DNA from: DASXRA01 sp036558905
Lineage (GTDB): Bacteria > Actinomycetota > Actinomycetes > Mycobacteriales > Jatrophihabitantaceae
Direction: 5' to 3'
DNA length: 64,000 bases
Assembly: GCA_036558905.1 (NCBI GenBank)
Contig: DATBER010000169.1
Span: forward strand, 48,041 to 112,040
Each line of letters opens with the position of its first letter. Within the stretch, counting starts at the first letter, position 1. Below the pieces are notes generated by a model. It saw nothing but the letters and a program-made list of their open reading frames with translations, did not search any database and had not been told where the DNA came from. A program made the translations under genes and the position numbers. Below, piece by piece: positions 8,007 through 19,455 of the stretch.

Positions 8007-8627
8007 CTAGTCCCGTTCGGCGCTCGCCAGCGCGTCGCGGTAACGGCGGGCGGTGTCACGCAGCGCCAGCTCGGGGTCGACACCGGCGGCGACGGCCTCG
8101 CGGACGACGGCCAGCAGCCGCTCGCCGACCCCGCGACCCTCGACGGTCACGTCCAGGCCGGCCCGCTCGCCCCGCGACACCAACTTGGCGGCCAGCGCCA
8201 GGGCCGGCTGGCCCATCGGCACGCCGTCGACGACCGACCCGCGGCCCTTCTCGGCGGCCTTGAGCTTCTCCCAGTTCTCGTTCACCTCGTCGGCGCTCTC
8301 GACGGCGACCCCGGCGAACACGTGCGGGTGCCGGTGCACCAACTTGTCGACCAGGTCGCCGGCCACGTCGTCGATGGAGAAGCGCTGCCCGGGCGGGAGT
8401 TCCTCGGCCAGCCGGGCGTGGAACAGCACCTGTAGCAGCAGGTCGCCGAGCTCCTCCCGCAGCAGCGTCAGGTCGCCGGTCTCGATCGCCTCGAGCGTCT
8501 CGTAGGTCTCTTCGAGCAGGTACTTGGCCAGCGACTCGTGGGTCTGGGCAGCGTCCCAGGGGCAGCCGCCGGGCGAGCGCAGCCGGTCCATGACCTCGAC
8601 GGCCCGGGCCAGCGTCTCGCCCGTCAC
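8007..8627 (-). CDS. mazG: Nucleoside triphosphate pyrophosphohydrolase MazG
   Basis: This protein of 206 residues hydrolyses NTPs or dNTPs to monophosphates plus PPi, cleaning damaged nucleotides from the pool. The MazG fold shows CPWDAAQTHESLAKYLLEET with the metal-binding pattern EETYE near 40 and EELGD near 60, then HRHPHVF near 100. The GTG at 8627 overlaps the stop of the lipoprotein gene by 4 bp (GTGA), so a much longer upstream frame is rejected. Having mazG close to mfd and eno is typical of actinobacteria. Confidence 0.93.
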   Translation of the reverse strand: MTGETLARAVEVMDRLRSPGGCPWDAAQTHESLAKYLLEETYETLEAIETGDLTLLREELGDLLLQVLFHARLAEELPPGQRFSIDDVAGDLVDKLVHRHPHVFAGVAVESADEVNENWEKLKAAEKGRGSVVDGVPMGQPALALAAKLVSRGERAGLDVTVEGRGVGERLLAVVREAVAAGVDPELALRDTARRYRDALASAERD

Positions 8628-9244
8628 GGCTGCGGTGCGGCCGGGGTGCTCGATCCGATGTGGACGAAGTCGAGCTGGGCCGGTCCACTGATCGACACGT
8701 TCTCCGGCGACCACGCCCCGTAGCGGGCGTTGACCGACACCGGTATGTCGGCCTTCTTCACCGCGTTGGAGATGTCGCTGAGTTGCTGCGCGTTCGTCTT
8801 CGCGATGACGGCCAGCAACAGCTCGGCGTCCTTGACGAACGTCGGCGCGAACGACTGCTTGACTCCGTGCTGATCCAGGACCTGGCGCACCGTGGCGTCC
8901 GCCTCGGCACCCGTCCCCTGGATGTTGAACGCCGTGGCCAGCGCCTGATCGTGCAGCGAGGCGAGCTCCGCGTCCGAGGGCACCCCGCCGAGCGACTTGT
9001 CGAGCAGCTGGGTCATGAGCCGGGTCCGCACCATGGAGTCGAGCGCGAACACCCGCGGCGGTTCCTGATTGCTGCTGTCCGTGGGCACGGTGAATCCGGG
9101 GACGACGTACTGGCTCACGTCGCCCTCGGCGATCCGGTCGCCGCCGACGAACGCGGCCGCGCCAGCATGCGTACTGCTGCATGCGCTCAGCCCGGCCAGG
9201 GCGAGCGCGGCGATGACGCCGGTTCCGACGAGGCGAACTCTCAC
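8624..9244 (-). CDS. SurA N-terminal-like lipoprotein (LpqU position)
   Basis: This protein of 206 residues has a lipoprotein signal with lipobox LSAC (Cys near 22). The following segment (FVGGDRIAEGDVSQYV) matches the SurA N-terminal chaperone-like domain, with predicted helices to about 165. No parvulin (PPIase) domain is visible. It would sit on the outer face of the cytoplasmic membrane and may help fold exported proteins. It starts with GTG and is coupled to mazG by a 4-bp overlap. Confidence 0.8.
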   Translation of the reverse strand: MRVRLVGTGVIAALALAGLSACSSTHAGAAAFVGGDRIAEGDVSQYVVPGFTVPTDSSNQEPPRVFALDSMVRTRLMTQLLDKSLGGVPSDAELASLHDQALATAFNIQGTGAEADATVRQVLDQHGVKQSFAPTFVKDAELLLAVIAKTNAQQLSDISNAVKKADIPVSVNARYGAWSPENVSISGPAQLDFVHIGSSTPAAPQP

Positions 9245-9379
9245 GGCGTTAGGTTCTCATGCCCGGATGTGCGGCCCGCAGCGGGCTCACGGCTACTTCC
9301 GTCCGCACCGGTACTCCCCGTCCCCGAGCTCGATCGGCTGCTACCTCGCCATGGCCGGAACCGTACCGGAGGTGAGGCG

Positions 9380-9778
9380 TCACCGACCCGCGTCGTAGCG
9401 GCGGCGCGCGACCTGTACCTCGGGCATGTGGTCCTCGGCCCAGTCCTTGATCGCCTTTACCACCGGAAGCAGCGACTCGCCGAGCGGCGTCAGCCGGTAG
9501 GAGACGCGCACCGGCACCGCCGGGGTGATGGACCGGACGATGATGCCGTCGCGTTCCAGGTTGCGCAGCGTCTGCGTCAGCATCTTCTGGCTGACCCCGG
9601 CGATGGTCCGGGCGATCTCGCTGTAGCGCTGCTCGCCGTCCTGCAGCGCGCACAGGATCAGCGACACCCACTTGTCGGCCAGCCGGTCGAGCAGCTGCCG
9701 GCTCGGGCAGACGGACATGAACGCGTCGAACTGCTCGCGAGCCTTCTGCCGCCGCTGAGTCACCGTTGCCGTCGCCAT
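9380..9778 (-). CDS. HxlR family winged-helix regulator
   Basis: This protein of 132 residues has the HxlR layout: an N-terminal Cys in the CPSRQLLDRLADKWVSLILC segment (often a redox or electrophile sensor in HxlR/YodB/QorR proteins), a winged helix (GVSQKMLTQTLRNLERDGII), and a dimerising C-terminal helix (KAIKDWAEDHMPEV). It is divergent from a quinone-oxidoreductase-like gene. In QorR-type systems, quinone or thiol stress relieves repression of that neighbour, and the same logic is inferred here. Confidence 0.88.
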   Translation of the reverse strand: MATATVTQRRQKAREQFDAFMSVCPSRQLLDRLADKWVSLILCALQDGEQRYSEIARTIAGVSQKMLTQTLRNLERDGIIVRSITPAVPVRVSYRLTPLGESLLPVVKAIKDWAEDHMPEVQVARRRYDAGR

Positions 9779-9854
9779 CGCTCTCCTTTGTGTCGGGTAC
9801 GCACTCCAAGGTGGCTACTTCCCAATGGAGAGTAACAGTCGGCAGCATGGCGGC
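9779..9854. promoter_or_regulatory. Divergent promoter/operator region of the HxlR and oxidoreductase genes
   Basis: This 76-bp region holds an inverted pair, GTACGCACTCCAA on the left and ATGGAGAGTAAC on the right. It resembles the GTAC-type HxlR half-sites and is placed to cover both promoters. No clear ribosome site precedes the oxidoreductase start, which may be leaderless. Confidence 0.5.
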
Positions 9855-10793
9855 ATGACGAATATGCGCGCTGTACTTGTCGGTCGCTTCGGCGGCCCGG
9901 AGACCCTTGACGTGACCGAAGTCCCGTTGCCCGAACCGGGGCCGGGCCAGGTCCGGATCAAGGTGGCCGCCGCTGCCGTGAACCCGGTCGACCTGTTCAC
10001 CCGCGCCGGCCAGGTGCCCATCGATCCCGACACGTTGCCCGTGGGCCTGGGCTGGGACGCCGCCGGCTCGATCGACGCCGTGGGCGCCGGCGTCTCCGGC
10101 CTCGCCGGCGGCGACGCCGTGATCGCCTTCGAGGACCACCTGACGAAGCCGCTCGGGCCGTACGCCGAGTACCTGGTGGTCGACGCCGACGCCGTGGCGC
10201 CCGCCCCGCGGACGGTCGACGCGACTGCCGCAGCGACGCTGCCCCTGAACGCCACCACCGCGGCGCAGGCCCTGGACCTGGCCGACCTCCCGAGCGGTAG
10301 CACATTGCTGATAGCCGGGGCGGCCGGCGCGGTCGGCGGGTACGCGGTGCAACTGGCCGCCGCCCGCGGCTTGCGCGTCGTTGCCCTGGCCGGTGCCGGC
10401 GACGAGGCGGACGTGCGGGCGTGGGGCGCCGAGATGTTCGTGCCCCGGTCCGACGACATCGCGCCGGCCGTCCGGGCGACGTTCCCCGACGGGGTGGACG
10501 CCGCGCTCGACACCGTCTACCAGCCGGCCGACGTGCTCGGCGCGGTGCGCAACGGCGGCGTCTACATCAACCTGACCCCGCCGGCCAGCCCGGTAGCGAC
10601 CGAGCGGGGAATCCGGGCACTGGATCAGATCGTGCACCGCGACAGCGCGCTGCTGGCCGAGCTGTCCCGGCTGGTCGACGCCGGGCGGCTCACCCTTCGG
10701 GTGGCCGAGACGTTCCCGCTGGCCGAGGTTGCGGCCGCGCACGAACTGGCCGGCAAGAGCGGGGTGCGCGGCCGGGTCGTCCTCATCCCCTGA
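9855..10793 (+). CDS. NADP-dependent quinone oxidoreductase-like MDR family enzyme
   Basis: This zinc-free medium-chain reductase of 312 residues has the GroES-like N-terminal domain (PGPGQVRIKVAAAAVNPVDL) and a Rossmann fold with the NADPH loop AGAAGAVGGYAVQLAAARG near 155-175. No catalytic-zinc Cys/His pattern is visible, as in QOR-type enzymes. The ATG at 9855 is chosen; 9825 and 9864 are alternatives. Pairing with a divergent HxlR regulator suggests electrophile or quinone detoxification. Confidence 0.88.
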   Translation: MTNMRAVLVGRFGGPETLDVTEVPLPEPGPGQVRIKVAAAAVNPVDLFTRAGQVPIDPDTLPVGLGWDAAGSIDAVGAGVSGLAGGDAVIAFEDHLTKPLGPYAEYLVVDADAVAPAPRTVDATAAATLPLNATTAAQALDLADLPSGSTLLIAGAAGAVGGYAVQLAAARGLRVVALAGAGDEADVRAWGAEMFVPRSDDIAPAVRATFPDGVDAALDTVYQPADVLGAVRNGGVYINLTPPASPVATERGIRALDQIVHRDSALLAELSRLVDAGRLTLRVAETFPLAEVAAAHELAGKSGVRGRVVLIP

Positions 10794-10812
10794 TCGACTA
10801 CGTTCGGAGGCC

Positions 10813-11160
10813 GTGGAGCGCGCGACCGCGACCGAGTACTGCCTGGGCTTGCCCGGGGCCTACCTGGATACCCCTTGGGGCGACTTCGCGGTGGCCAAGG
10901 TCGACGGCAAGATCTTCGCGTTCCTCGGCTCACCCGACGACCCGCTCGCACTGGGGGTCAAGAACACGCCCGAGCAGATCGACGAGTGGCGGGCCCGCTA
11001 CCCGTCGCACTGCGGGCCCGGACCGTACCTGGCCAAGGCGACCTGGAACCGCGTCCTGGCCTACGGCCCGGGCGCGCCGGACGACGACGAGGTCCGCGAA
11101 CTGATCGACGACTCGTACGCGCTGATCGTCGCGGCGCTGCCCCGGTCGAAGCGGCCGTAG
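10813..11160 (+). CDS. MmcQ/YjbR family DNA-binding-fold protein
   Basis: This protein of 115 residues starts with GTG at 10813 and shows the family pattern YCLGLPGAYLDTPWGDFAVAKV, then KIFAFLG, and the C-terminal DDDEVRELIDDSYALIV. The CyaY-like YjbR fold has been proposed to bind DNA, but no member has a firm function. The start codon is only a few bases after GGAGG, so the exact start is uncertain. Confidence 0.82.
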   Translation: MERATATEYCLGLPGAYLDTPWGDFAVAKVDGKIFAFLGSPDDPLALGVKNTPEQIDEWRARYPSHCGPGPYLAKATWNRVLAYGPGAPDDDEVRELIDDSYALIVAALPRSKRP

Positions 11161-11207
11161 ACGCGCGCGAACGCTGTCCGCGTCGTACTATCAGCCGACC
11201 GGCATCC

Positions 11208-11213
11208 GGGGGG
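11208..11213 (+). promoter_or_regulatory. G-tract leader motif ahead of wecB
   Basis: CATCCGGGGGGATC lies 7 nt before the wecB ATG. It is one of many copies of an ATC(C)GGGGG(G)A motif found ahead of EPS-locus genes. It may serve as a variant ribosome site (G-run pairing with the anti-Shine-Dalgarno by wobble) or as a regulator target. Confidence 0.5.
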
Positions 11214-11220
11214 ATCCGAT

Positions 11221-12360
11221 ATGTATCGAGTGATGGTCGTCTACGGCACCCGTCCTGAAGCGATCAAGGTAGCGCCGGTGATCGGCCGGCTGGGGACGTC
11301 GCCGCACCTGCGTCCGATTCCGGTCGTCACCGGCCAGCACCGCGAGATGCTCGACCAGGTCAACCAGCTGTTCGGCATCGAGCCGGCACACGACCTCGAC
11401 ATCATCGCGCCGCGGCAGTCACTGCAAGACATCACGGTTCGGGCCCTGAGCGGCCTGAGCGACGTGATCCGCGCCGAACAACCCGATGCGGTGGTCGTGC
11501 AGGGCGACACGACCACCTCGTTCGTGGCCGCGCTGGCCGCCTTCTACGAGCAGATCCCGGTTGCGCACATCGAGGCCGGGCTGCGCACCGCCAACCCGTA
11601 CTCGCCGTTCCCCGAGGAGATCAACCGCCGGCTGACCTCGCAGGTGGCCAGCGTGCACCTGGCCCCCACGCGCACGTCGCGAGCCAACCTGGTCGCCGAG
11701 AACATCAAGCCGGAGCGGATCACGGTCACCGGCAACACCGTCATCGACGCGCTGCACGAGGTCGTCGCGCGCCGGCTGCCCTACGCCGATCCGGCGCTGG
11801 AGAGCCTCGGCCGGCGGATGGTTCTGATCACCGCGCACCGGCGCGAGTCGTGGGGCGAGCCGATGGCCCGCTCGGCGCGCGCCGTCCGCCGGCTGGCCCT
11901 GCGCTACCCCGATACGACGTTCGTGCTGCCGGCGCACCTCAACCCGGTGGTGCGCGAGGTGCTCCTGCCGCCGTTGCGCGACCGGCCCAACGTGCTGATC
12001 ACCGAGCCGTTGCCGTACGGCCAGTTCGCCCGGCTCATGCAGGACAGCCACCTGATCCTCACCGACAGCGGCGGCGTCCAGGAGGAAGGGCCGAGCCTGG
12101 GCAAGCCGGTGCTCGTCATGCGCGATACCACCGAGCGGCCGGAGGCGGTCGAGGCCGGCACCGTGCGCCTCGTCGGCACCGACGAGGACGCCATCGTGCG
12201 CGAGGTGGCGCGGCTGCTCGACGACGACGCCCACTACGCGGCGATGGCCAACGCGGTGAACCCCTACGGCGACGGGCAGGCGGCCCGCCGCTCGGTGCAA
12301 GCGCTCGAGCACTTCTTCGGGCTGGGCGATCCACCCGACAACTTCGAGCCCGACGCATAG
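11221..12360 (+). CDS. wecB: UDP-N-acetylglucosamine 2-epimerase (non-hydrolysing)
   Basis: This cytoplasmic enzyme of 379 residues converts UDP-GlcNAc to UDP-ManNAc. The GT-B-like fold is recognisable from VVYGTRPEAIKVAPVI at the start, VTGQHREMLDQV, VQGDTTTSFVAAL, HIEAGLRT near 118, PFPEEINRRLTS, GNTVIDAL, ITAHRRESWG, and the UDP-binding segment LTDSGGVQEEGPSLGKPVLVMR. The product is the substrate of the WecC-type dehydrogenase at 21331. It lies outside the main EPS block, on the other side of mfd, but carries the same G-tract leader motif. Confidence 0.96.
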   Translation: MYRVMVVYGTRPEAIKVAPVIGRLGTSPHLRPIPVVTGQHREMLDQVNQLFGIEPAHDLDIIAPRQSLQDITVRALSGLSDVIRAEQPDAVVVQGDTTTSFVAALAAFYEQIPVAHIEAGLRTANPYSPFPEEINRRLTSQVASVHLAPTRTSRANLVAENIKPERITVTGNTVIDALHEVVARRLPYADPALESLGRRMVLITAHRRESWGEPMARSARAVRRLALRYPDTTFVLPAHLNPVVREVLLPPLRDRPNVLITEPLPYGQFARLMQDSHLILTDSGGVQEEGPSLGKPVLVMRDTTERPEAVEAGTVRLVGTDEDAIVREVARLLDDDAHYAAMANAVNPYGDGQAARRSVQALEHFFGLGDPPDNFEPDA

Positions 12361-12504
12361 GCGTTCAGCTCGGGTCGTTCGCACCGGACGGGATCATCCC
12401 GACCTTGCTCGCCTCCCCGACACTCGCCTGGCGCCGAGCGAGCGGTTCGGGCATGCTCGCCCCCACGCCGCACCGGGGGGTCGGCGACGAATCGGGGAGG
12501 GGCC

Positions 12505-12962
12505 GTGGGCCGGATCAGAAAATTGCTTGCCGCCGTGGGGGTTGGCGCGGTGGTCGGCGCCGGGTTGGTCGCCGTCGCCGCGCCGGCTTCGGCGGCGACG
12601 CAGTGCTTGGTGATCTTCCGCATCTCGTACAACACGCCGGGCCCTGACCTGCGCACCAACACGAGCCTGAACGGTGAGTGGATCCAACTGCACAACCGCT
12701 GCACGACGACGATCACCCTTACGTCTTCGCGGATCCGCGACGCGGCCGGGCACACTTACACGTTCGGCACCTCTACGCTCGGCGGCGGCCGCTACGTCAA
12801 GGTGCACACCGGCCGAGGCACCAACACCGCGACCGACCGCTACTGGGCGCAGGCGTGGTACATCTGGAACAACGACCGCGATACAGCCTCGCTGTACAAC
12901 CACTTCGGCGCGCTGATCGGCCGCTGCTCGTACAACAACCCGCACGTGCTCTCGTTGTACTG

Positions 12963-12966
<4 letters not shown>
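12505..12966 (+). CDS. Secreted lamin-tail-domain protein
   Basis: This protein of 153 residues has a Sec signal peptide (basic RIRK, hydrophobic core, cleavage after APASA). It is followed by an Ig-like lamin tail domain: LNGEWIQLHNRCTTTITLTS, AAGHTYTFGTSTLGGGRYVK, and YWAQAWYIWNNDRDTASLYN. Cys residues in the mature part probably form disulfides. It would be an extracellular or wall-associated protein of unknown role. GTG start after GGGGAGGGG. Its TAG stop shares the palindrome CTAG with the stop of the convergent mfd gene. Confidence 0.85.
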
Positions 12967-16448
<3,482 letters not shown>

Positions 16449-16582
16449 GCGAAACAACGCTCCCCTGCGCAGCACAGCAATCCCCGATCCGCAGCGGATG
16501 GGGGATGCCTCCAGCTTACGCAACACCGCCGACGTCGCTTCATCGACGCAGCGCCGCTCACGGCAGCGGCCGGCCCGAACTG

Positions 16583-16618
16583 CTGATCCCGCAGGCCTGG
16601 TCGACCGGCCGGGATCAG
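16583..16618 (-). terminator. Possible terminator of the LAXTG surface-protein gene
   Basis: CTGATCCCG (16583-16591) pairs perfectly with CGGGATCAG (16610-16618) around an 18-nt spacer that can partly pair with itself. It starts at the stop codon of the minus-strand surface-protein gene. There is no T-run. Confidence 0.4.
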
Positions 16619-17118
16619 GCGTCCGGCGTGGACTCCTGCTTCTTCTTCAGCGCGTGCGCCGCGGTCAATGCGCCGGCGCCGAGCGCGATCGCGGCGGCGC
16701 CCACTCCTACCGTCGGCACGACCGGGTAGGTCGCCCCGGTGTTCGCGAGGGCCGTCGTGGCCGCGGCCGGACGGTTGCCGGCCGGCACGACGGCCGGGGC
16801 GGGAGTCGCGGCCGTCTTGTGCGCGGCCGTCTTGTGCGCGGCCGCCTTGTGCGCGGCCGCCGGCTGATGCGGCGCCGCGGTGTGCGTCGTGGGCGGTGGC
16901 GGCGGTGCGCTCGTCGTGAGCGGCGGTGGCGTGTCCGGCGTCGTCATGGGCGGCGGGTTCACCGGCGGCGCGCTCGGCGAATCGGCGTGCGCCGGTGTCA
17001 TGGACACGACCTGCACGAGCGGAATCGTCCACGCGGCGGTCGCGCCTACGACGGCGCCTCGCCGAAGCAGGTCACGGCGGCTCAGGCCGGGCGTCGGCGC
17101 ATCATCAAGCTGAGTCAT
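16615..17118 (-). CDS. Tat-exported LAXTG-anchored Pro/Ala-rich surface protein
   Basis: This protein of 167 residues has a twin-arginine signal (SRRDLLRRG at 13-21, hydrophobic core to about 45, cleavage near AHA). A Pro/Thr-rich stalk follows, then a short His-Lys repeat (AAHK units at 88-101). At the C-terminus is a sorting signal: LANTG at 124-128, a hydrophobic helix and a KKK tail. LAXTG is the motif read by class E sortases of high-GC Gram-positives, so wall anchoring is expected. No sortase gene is in the window. An ATCGGGGGA motif precedes the start. It is divergent from the PqqD/HprK/nucleotidyltransferase genes. Confidence 0.75.
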   Translation of the reverse strand: MTQLDDAPTPGLSRRDLLRRGAVVGATAAWTIPLVQVVSMTPAHADSPSAPPVNPPPMTTPDTPPPLTTSAPPPPPTTHTAAPHQPAAAHKAAAHKTAAHKTAATPAPAVVPAGNRPAAATTALANTGATYPVVPTVGVGAAAIALGAGALTAAHALKKKQESTPDA

Positions 17119-17123
17119 GTCAT

Positions 17124-17128
17124 CCCCC
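17124..17128 (-). promoter_or_regulatory. G-tract leader motif ahead of the LAXTG protein gene
   Basis: On the minus strand, AATCGGGGGATGAC runs directly into the ATG, with 5 nt between the G-run and the start codon. It is a close match to the motif at 42447 and 32231. Confidence 0.5.
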
Positions 17129-17174
17129 GATTTGTCAGGACGGCCGACCGTAAGGCTGGCCCGCCTGGCTTGAC

Positions 17175-17212
17175 CCCGTAGCGTAAGGCTTAGTTGACCT
17201 AGGCGCTACGGG
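17175..17212. promoter_or_regulatory. Inverted repeat ahead of the pqqD-like gene
   Basis: CCCGTAGCG (17175-17183) and CGCTACGGG (17204-17212) form a perfect 9-bp inverted repeat with a 20-nt, AT-richer spacer containing TTGACC. It sits in the divergent region between the surface-protein gene and the PqqD gene. It could be an operator or a leader hairpin. Confidence 0.4.
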
Positions 17213-17259
17213 TGATTCGAAACTGGTGGCATGACCTGGCCGCCCCGTATCGTGACCGC

Positions 17260-17541
17260 ATGATCGACTATCCGTCACCGGCGCCCGACGTCGTGGTCGA
17301 GGACCTCGACGAGGACGTCTGCCTGTACCGGGCCGACATCGACGAGGTGCTCGTGTTGAACCAGTCGGCCGGTGACGTATGGCGGCTGGCGGACGGGCAG
17401 CGAACGCTGACCGCCATCGCCGATCAGCTGGCGCGTGTCTACGGCGCGGACGAGGCCGCGGTGCACGCAGACGTGCGGACCGTGGTCGCCGATCTGGCCG
17501 CCCGCGGCTACCTCGTCGGTGCCGCATCCGTCGGATCCTGA
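17260..17541 (+). CDS. PqqD family protein (RiPP-recognition-element fold)
   Basis: This protein of 93 residues has the PqqD winged-helix pattern: VVEDLDEDVCLYRAD, then VLVLNQSAGDVWRLADGQRT, LTAIADQL, and VHADVRTVVADLAARGYL. PqqD-like domains usually bind a leader peptide and present it to a modifying enzyme. The ATG at 17260 is preferred over a GTG 16 codons upstream. Next to an HprK-like kinase and a nucleotidyltransferase, it fits the 'HPr-rel-A' type gene set recognised in EPS and RiPP loci. No radical SAM gene or obvious precursor peptide is nearby. Confidence 0.82.
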   Translation: MIDYPSPAPDVVVEDLDEDVCLYRADIDEVLVLNQSAGDVWRLADGQRTLTAIADQLARVYGADEAAVHADVRTVVADLAARGYLVGAASVGS

Positions 17542-17543
17542 AG

Positions 17544-18269
17544 ATGATGGTCACACTGCAGGTGCTCGGCGCGGCGGTCACCGTGCCGGCCGACCTGCAT
17601 CGTCGGCTCAGCCGGCTGCCCACCACCGACCGGCCGGCCGACGCCGAGGTGCGGGCCGACAATCCGGCGCACGCGCTCGCCGAGCTGACCCGGCTCGCCG
17701 TAGCGCACTCGCCGTTGCTCTGCGTACACGCCGGCGTGGTGTCCGGGCCGGACGGGCTGATCGCGATTCCGGGCGAGAGCGGGCTGGGCAAGACCACTCT
17801 CGTCGCGGCGCTGCTCCGCGCCGGCTTCGGCTACGTGTCGGACGAGGCGCTCGCGCTGGACCGCGACAGCGGCGCCGTGACGCCCTTTCCCCGACCACTG
17901 TCGCTGCGCGGGGACGTGTGGCCGCTGCTCGGCATCGCGCCGGCGCCTCCGCCCGACGAGGAGCGGCTGGTGCCACCGGCGGCGTTGGAGCGCGCCGCCG
18001 CCACGGACGGTCGGGTGCGGCACGTCGTCCTGGCCCGGCGGGTACCCGGGCCACCGCGGCTCGCGCCCGCTGCTCGGGGCGAGGCCGTCCAGGCCCTCCT
18101 GCGCCGGGCGTTCAATCATTACCGCGCGCCGGAGGCGAGCTTCCGCGCCGTGGTCGCCGTCGTGCGCGAGGCAGACGTCTGGACGGCGACCTACGCGGAC
18201 GCCCCCGAACTCGCCGAGCTGCTCGGGCAGCGGCTGCGTCACTCGGCGGCGGCGACCGCCGCGAGGTAG
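17544..18269 (+). CDS. HPr kinase-related (HprK-like) P-loop protein
   Basis: This protein of 241 residues resembles the C-terminal kinase domain of HPr kinase/phosphorylase. It has a Walker A loop PGESGLGKTTLVAALL near 82-97 after the conserved CVHAGVV strand, and the acidic GYVSDEALAL segment near 105. The HPr-binding signature of true HprK is not evident. It starts 2 nt after the PqqD stop (ATG at 17544 or 17547). Related kinases occur in lasso-peptide and EPS loci and can phosphorylate peptides; the target here is unknown. Its 3' end overlaps the convergent nucleotidyltransferase gene by 31 bp. Confidence 0.8.
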   Translation: MMVTLQVLGAAVTVPADLHRRLSRLPTTDRPADAEVRADNPAHALAELTRLAVAHSPLLCVHAGVVSGPDGLIAIPGESGLGKTTLVAALLRAGFGYVSDEALALDRDSGAVTPFPRPLSLRGDVWPLLGIAPAPPPDEERLVPPAALERAAATDGRVRHVVLARRVPGPPRLAPAARGEAVQALLRRAFNHYRAPEASFRAVVAVVREADVWTATYADAPELAELLGQRLRHSAAATAAR

Positions 18270-19372
18270 CGGCGGCGCGCGTCCGGGTCGTCGGCGGGAT
18301 ACACCGGGCTGCCCGGATCGGCTTCGTCGAACGAGATGGCCTGCCAGACGCGCGGTCGGCCGGCCCGCACCCACACCCGCCCGTGCCGGGCGAAACCGGC
18401 CAGCGTCGCTCGTCGCGTCGCCCGCGTCGCCCGGGCCCAGGCCCGGCTCGCGGCGGCCCGGCCCGGCTCGAGCGGCACCGGGCCGGACGGCGTGAGCAGT
18501 CGGTCGAGCGCCCGCCACGGCGGTCCGACGCCGAGCGCGCGCACCACGCCGGGCGGCAGCGGCGTGCGCCACAGCCGCCGGGCGCGCGCCAGCACCAGAG
18601 CCAGCGATCGCCCGGCACCAGCAGCGCGCGCCGACGTCACGACCTCGTCCCAGTCGGCGACCTGCGCAGCCGCCAGGTGGGCGTCGAGCAGCCACACCAG
18701 CCGGTTCGCTCCGGACAGCGCACCGTGGACGCCGAGGTGCACCAGCTGATCCACCGCGGACAGTGCCCGAAAGCCTGGCGGTTCCAGCCACCGCGCCCGC
18801 TGCAGCAACTCCGACACGGGCAGCCGGAACGGGCCGTGCAGGGCCGGGTCGTCCAGCACGGCCCAGTGCAGGTCGACGAGCACGCCTTGCGGCGCGCGCA
18901 CACGCAGTTCGCCGGGCAGGCGCGCCGCGAACAGTGGCCAGTTCCGGTCCAGCAGCGTGAATCCGGCCGATTCGAGCACGGCCAGGACGTCGCCGAACCG
19001 GGACGGCGGAACGAGCACGTCCAGATCGACGCCCTGGCGCAGGTCCGGCCGCCGATAGACGCTGTATCCGAGGGCCGGCCCCTTGAGCACGAGCCACGGG
19101 CAGTCATGTTGCTTCAGCTCGTCGCGCAGGGTCGACAGGACGGCTGCGGTTCGCGCCTGCGCCGCGAGGAACAGGGGACGCTGACGGCGTAGCACCTCGA
19201 AATCGGGCGGCGCGCACGCGGCGAGCCACGCCTCGACGCCGTGCCGGCGGGCCAGGACGAGCAGGCGATCCGCCGCCGATGGAGGCACCCGGTTCAAGAT
19301 CGCGGCGCCGTCGGTAAGCGTCGATGCACCGACAATCGCCGCGACTACGGACAGCAAGGATCTGTCACGCAC
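18239..19372 (-). CDS. Nucleotidyltransferase family protein (PF14907-like)
   Basis: This protein of 377 residues has a nucleotidyltransferase-fold core: WLVLKGPALGYSVYRRPDLR, then GVDLDVLVPPSRF near 115-125, matching the family pattern in which the acidic pair binds metal. An HLGVHGALSG-type helical region lies near 215. Such proteins accompany PqqD- and HprK-like proteins in many uncharacterised EPS and RiPP loci. It is convergent with the HprK-like gene and divergent from the toroid-like gene. Its activity is unproven: it may transfer a nucleotide or be a non-catalytic relative. Confidence 0.75.
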   Translation of the reverse strand: MRDRSLLSVVAAIVGASTLTDGAAILNRVPPSAADRLLVLARRHGVEAWLAACAPPDFEVLRRQRPLFLAAQARTAAVLSTLRDELKQHDCPWLVLKGPALGYSVYRRPDLRQGVDLDVLVPPSRFGDVLAVLESAGFTLLDRNWPLFAARLPGELRVRAPQGVLVDLHWAVLDDPALHGPFRLPVSELLQRARWLEPPGFRALSAVDQLVHLGVHGALSGANRLVWLLDAHLAAAQVADWDEVVTSARAAGAGRSLALVLARARRLWRTPLPPGVVRALGVGPPWRALDRLLTPSGPVPLEPGRAAASRAWARATRATRRATLAGFARHGRVWVRAGRPRVWQAISFDEADPGSPVYPADDPDARRRYLAAVAAAE

Positions 19373-19445
19373 GAAGAAGGTCTACCAGGTGGTGATGCGC
19401 GAAGCCTGATCACGTGCGATCCTGTCAGTCCACGGTGAGTCGTTC

Positions 19446-19451
19446 GGGGGG
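19446..19451 (+). promoter_or_regulatory. G-tract leader motif ahead of the toroid-like gene
   Basis: CGTTCGGGGGGACGA stands immediately before the GTG at 19456, 4 nt from the G-run to the start codon. It is the same motif class as at 11208 and 31108. Confidence 0.45.
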
Positions 19452-19455
19452 ACGA

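Noticed and set aside
16800..16870. Tandem repeat as CRISPR or VNTR
   Set aside because: The GC-rich short repeat encodes the AAHK units of a surface protein. It has no spacers and is too short for an array.
17260..19372. Lasso-peptide cluster
   Set aside because: PqqD-like and HprK-like genes occur in some lasso loci, but no asparagine-synthetase-like cyclase, transglutaminase-like protease or precursor is present.
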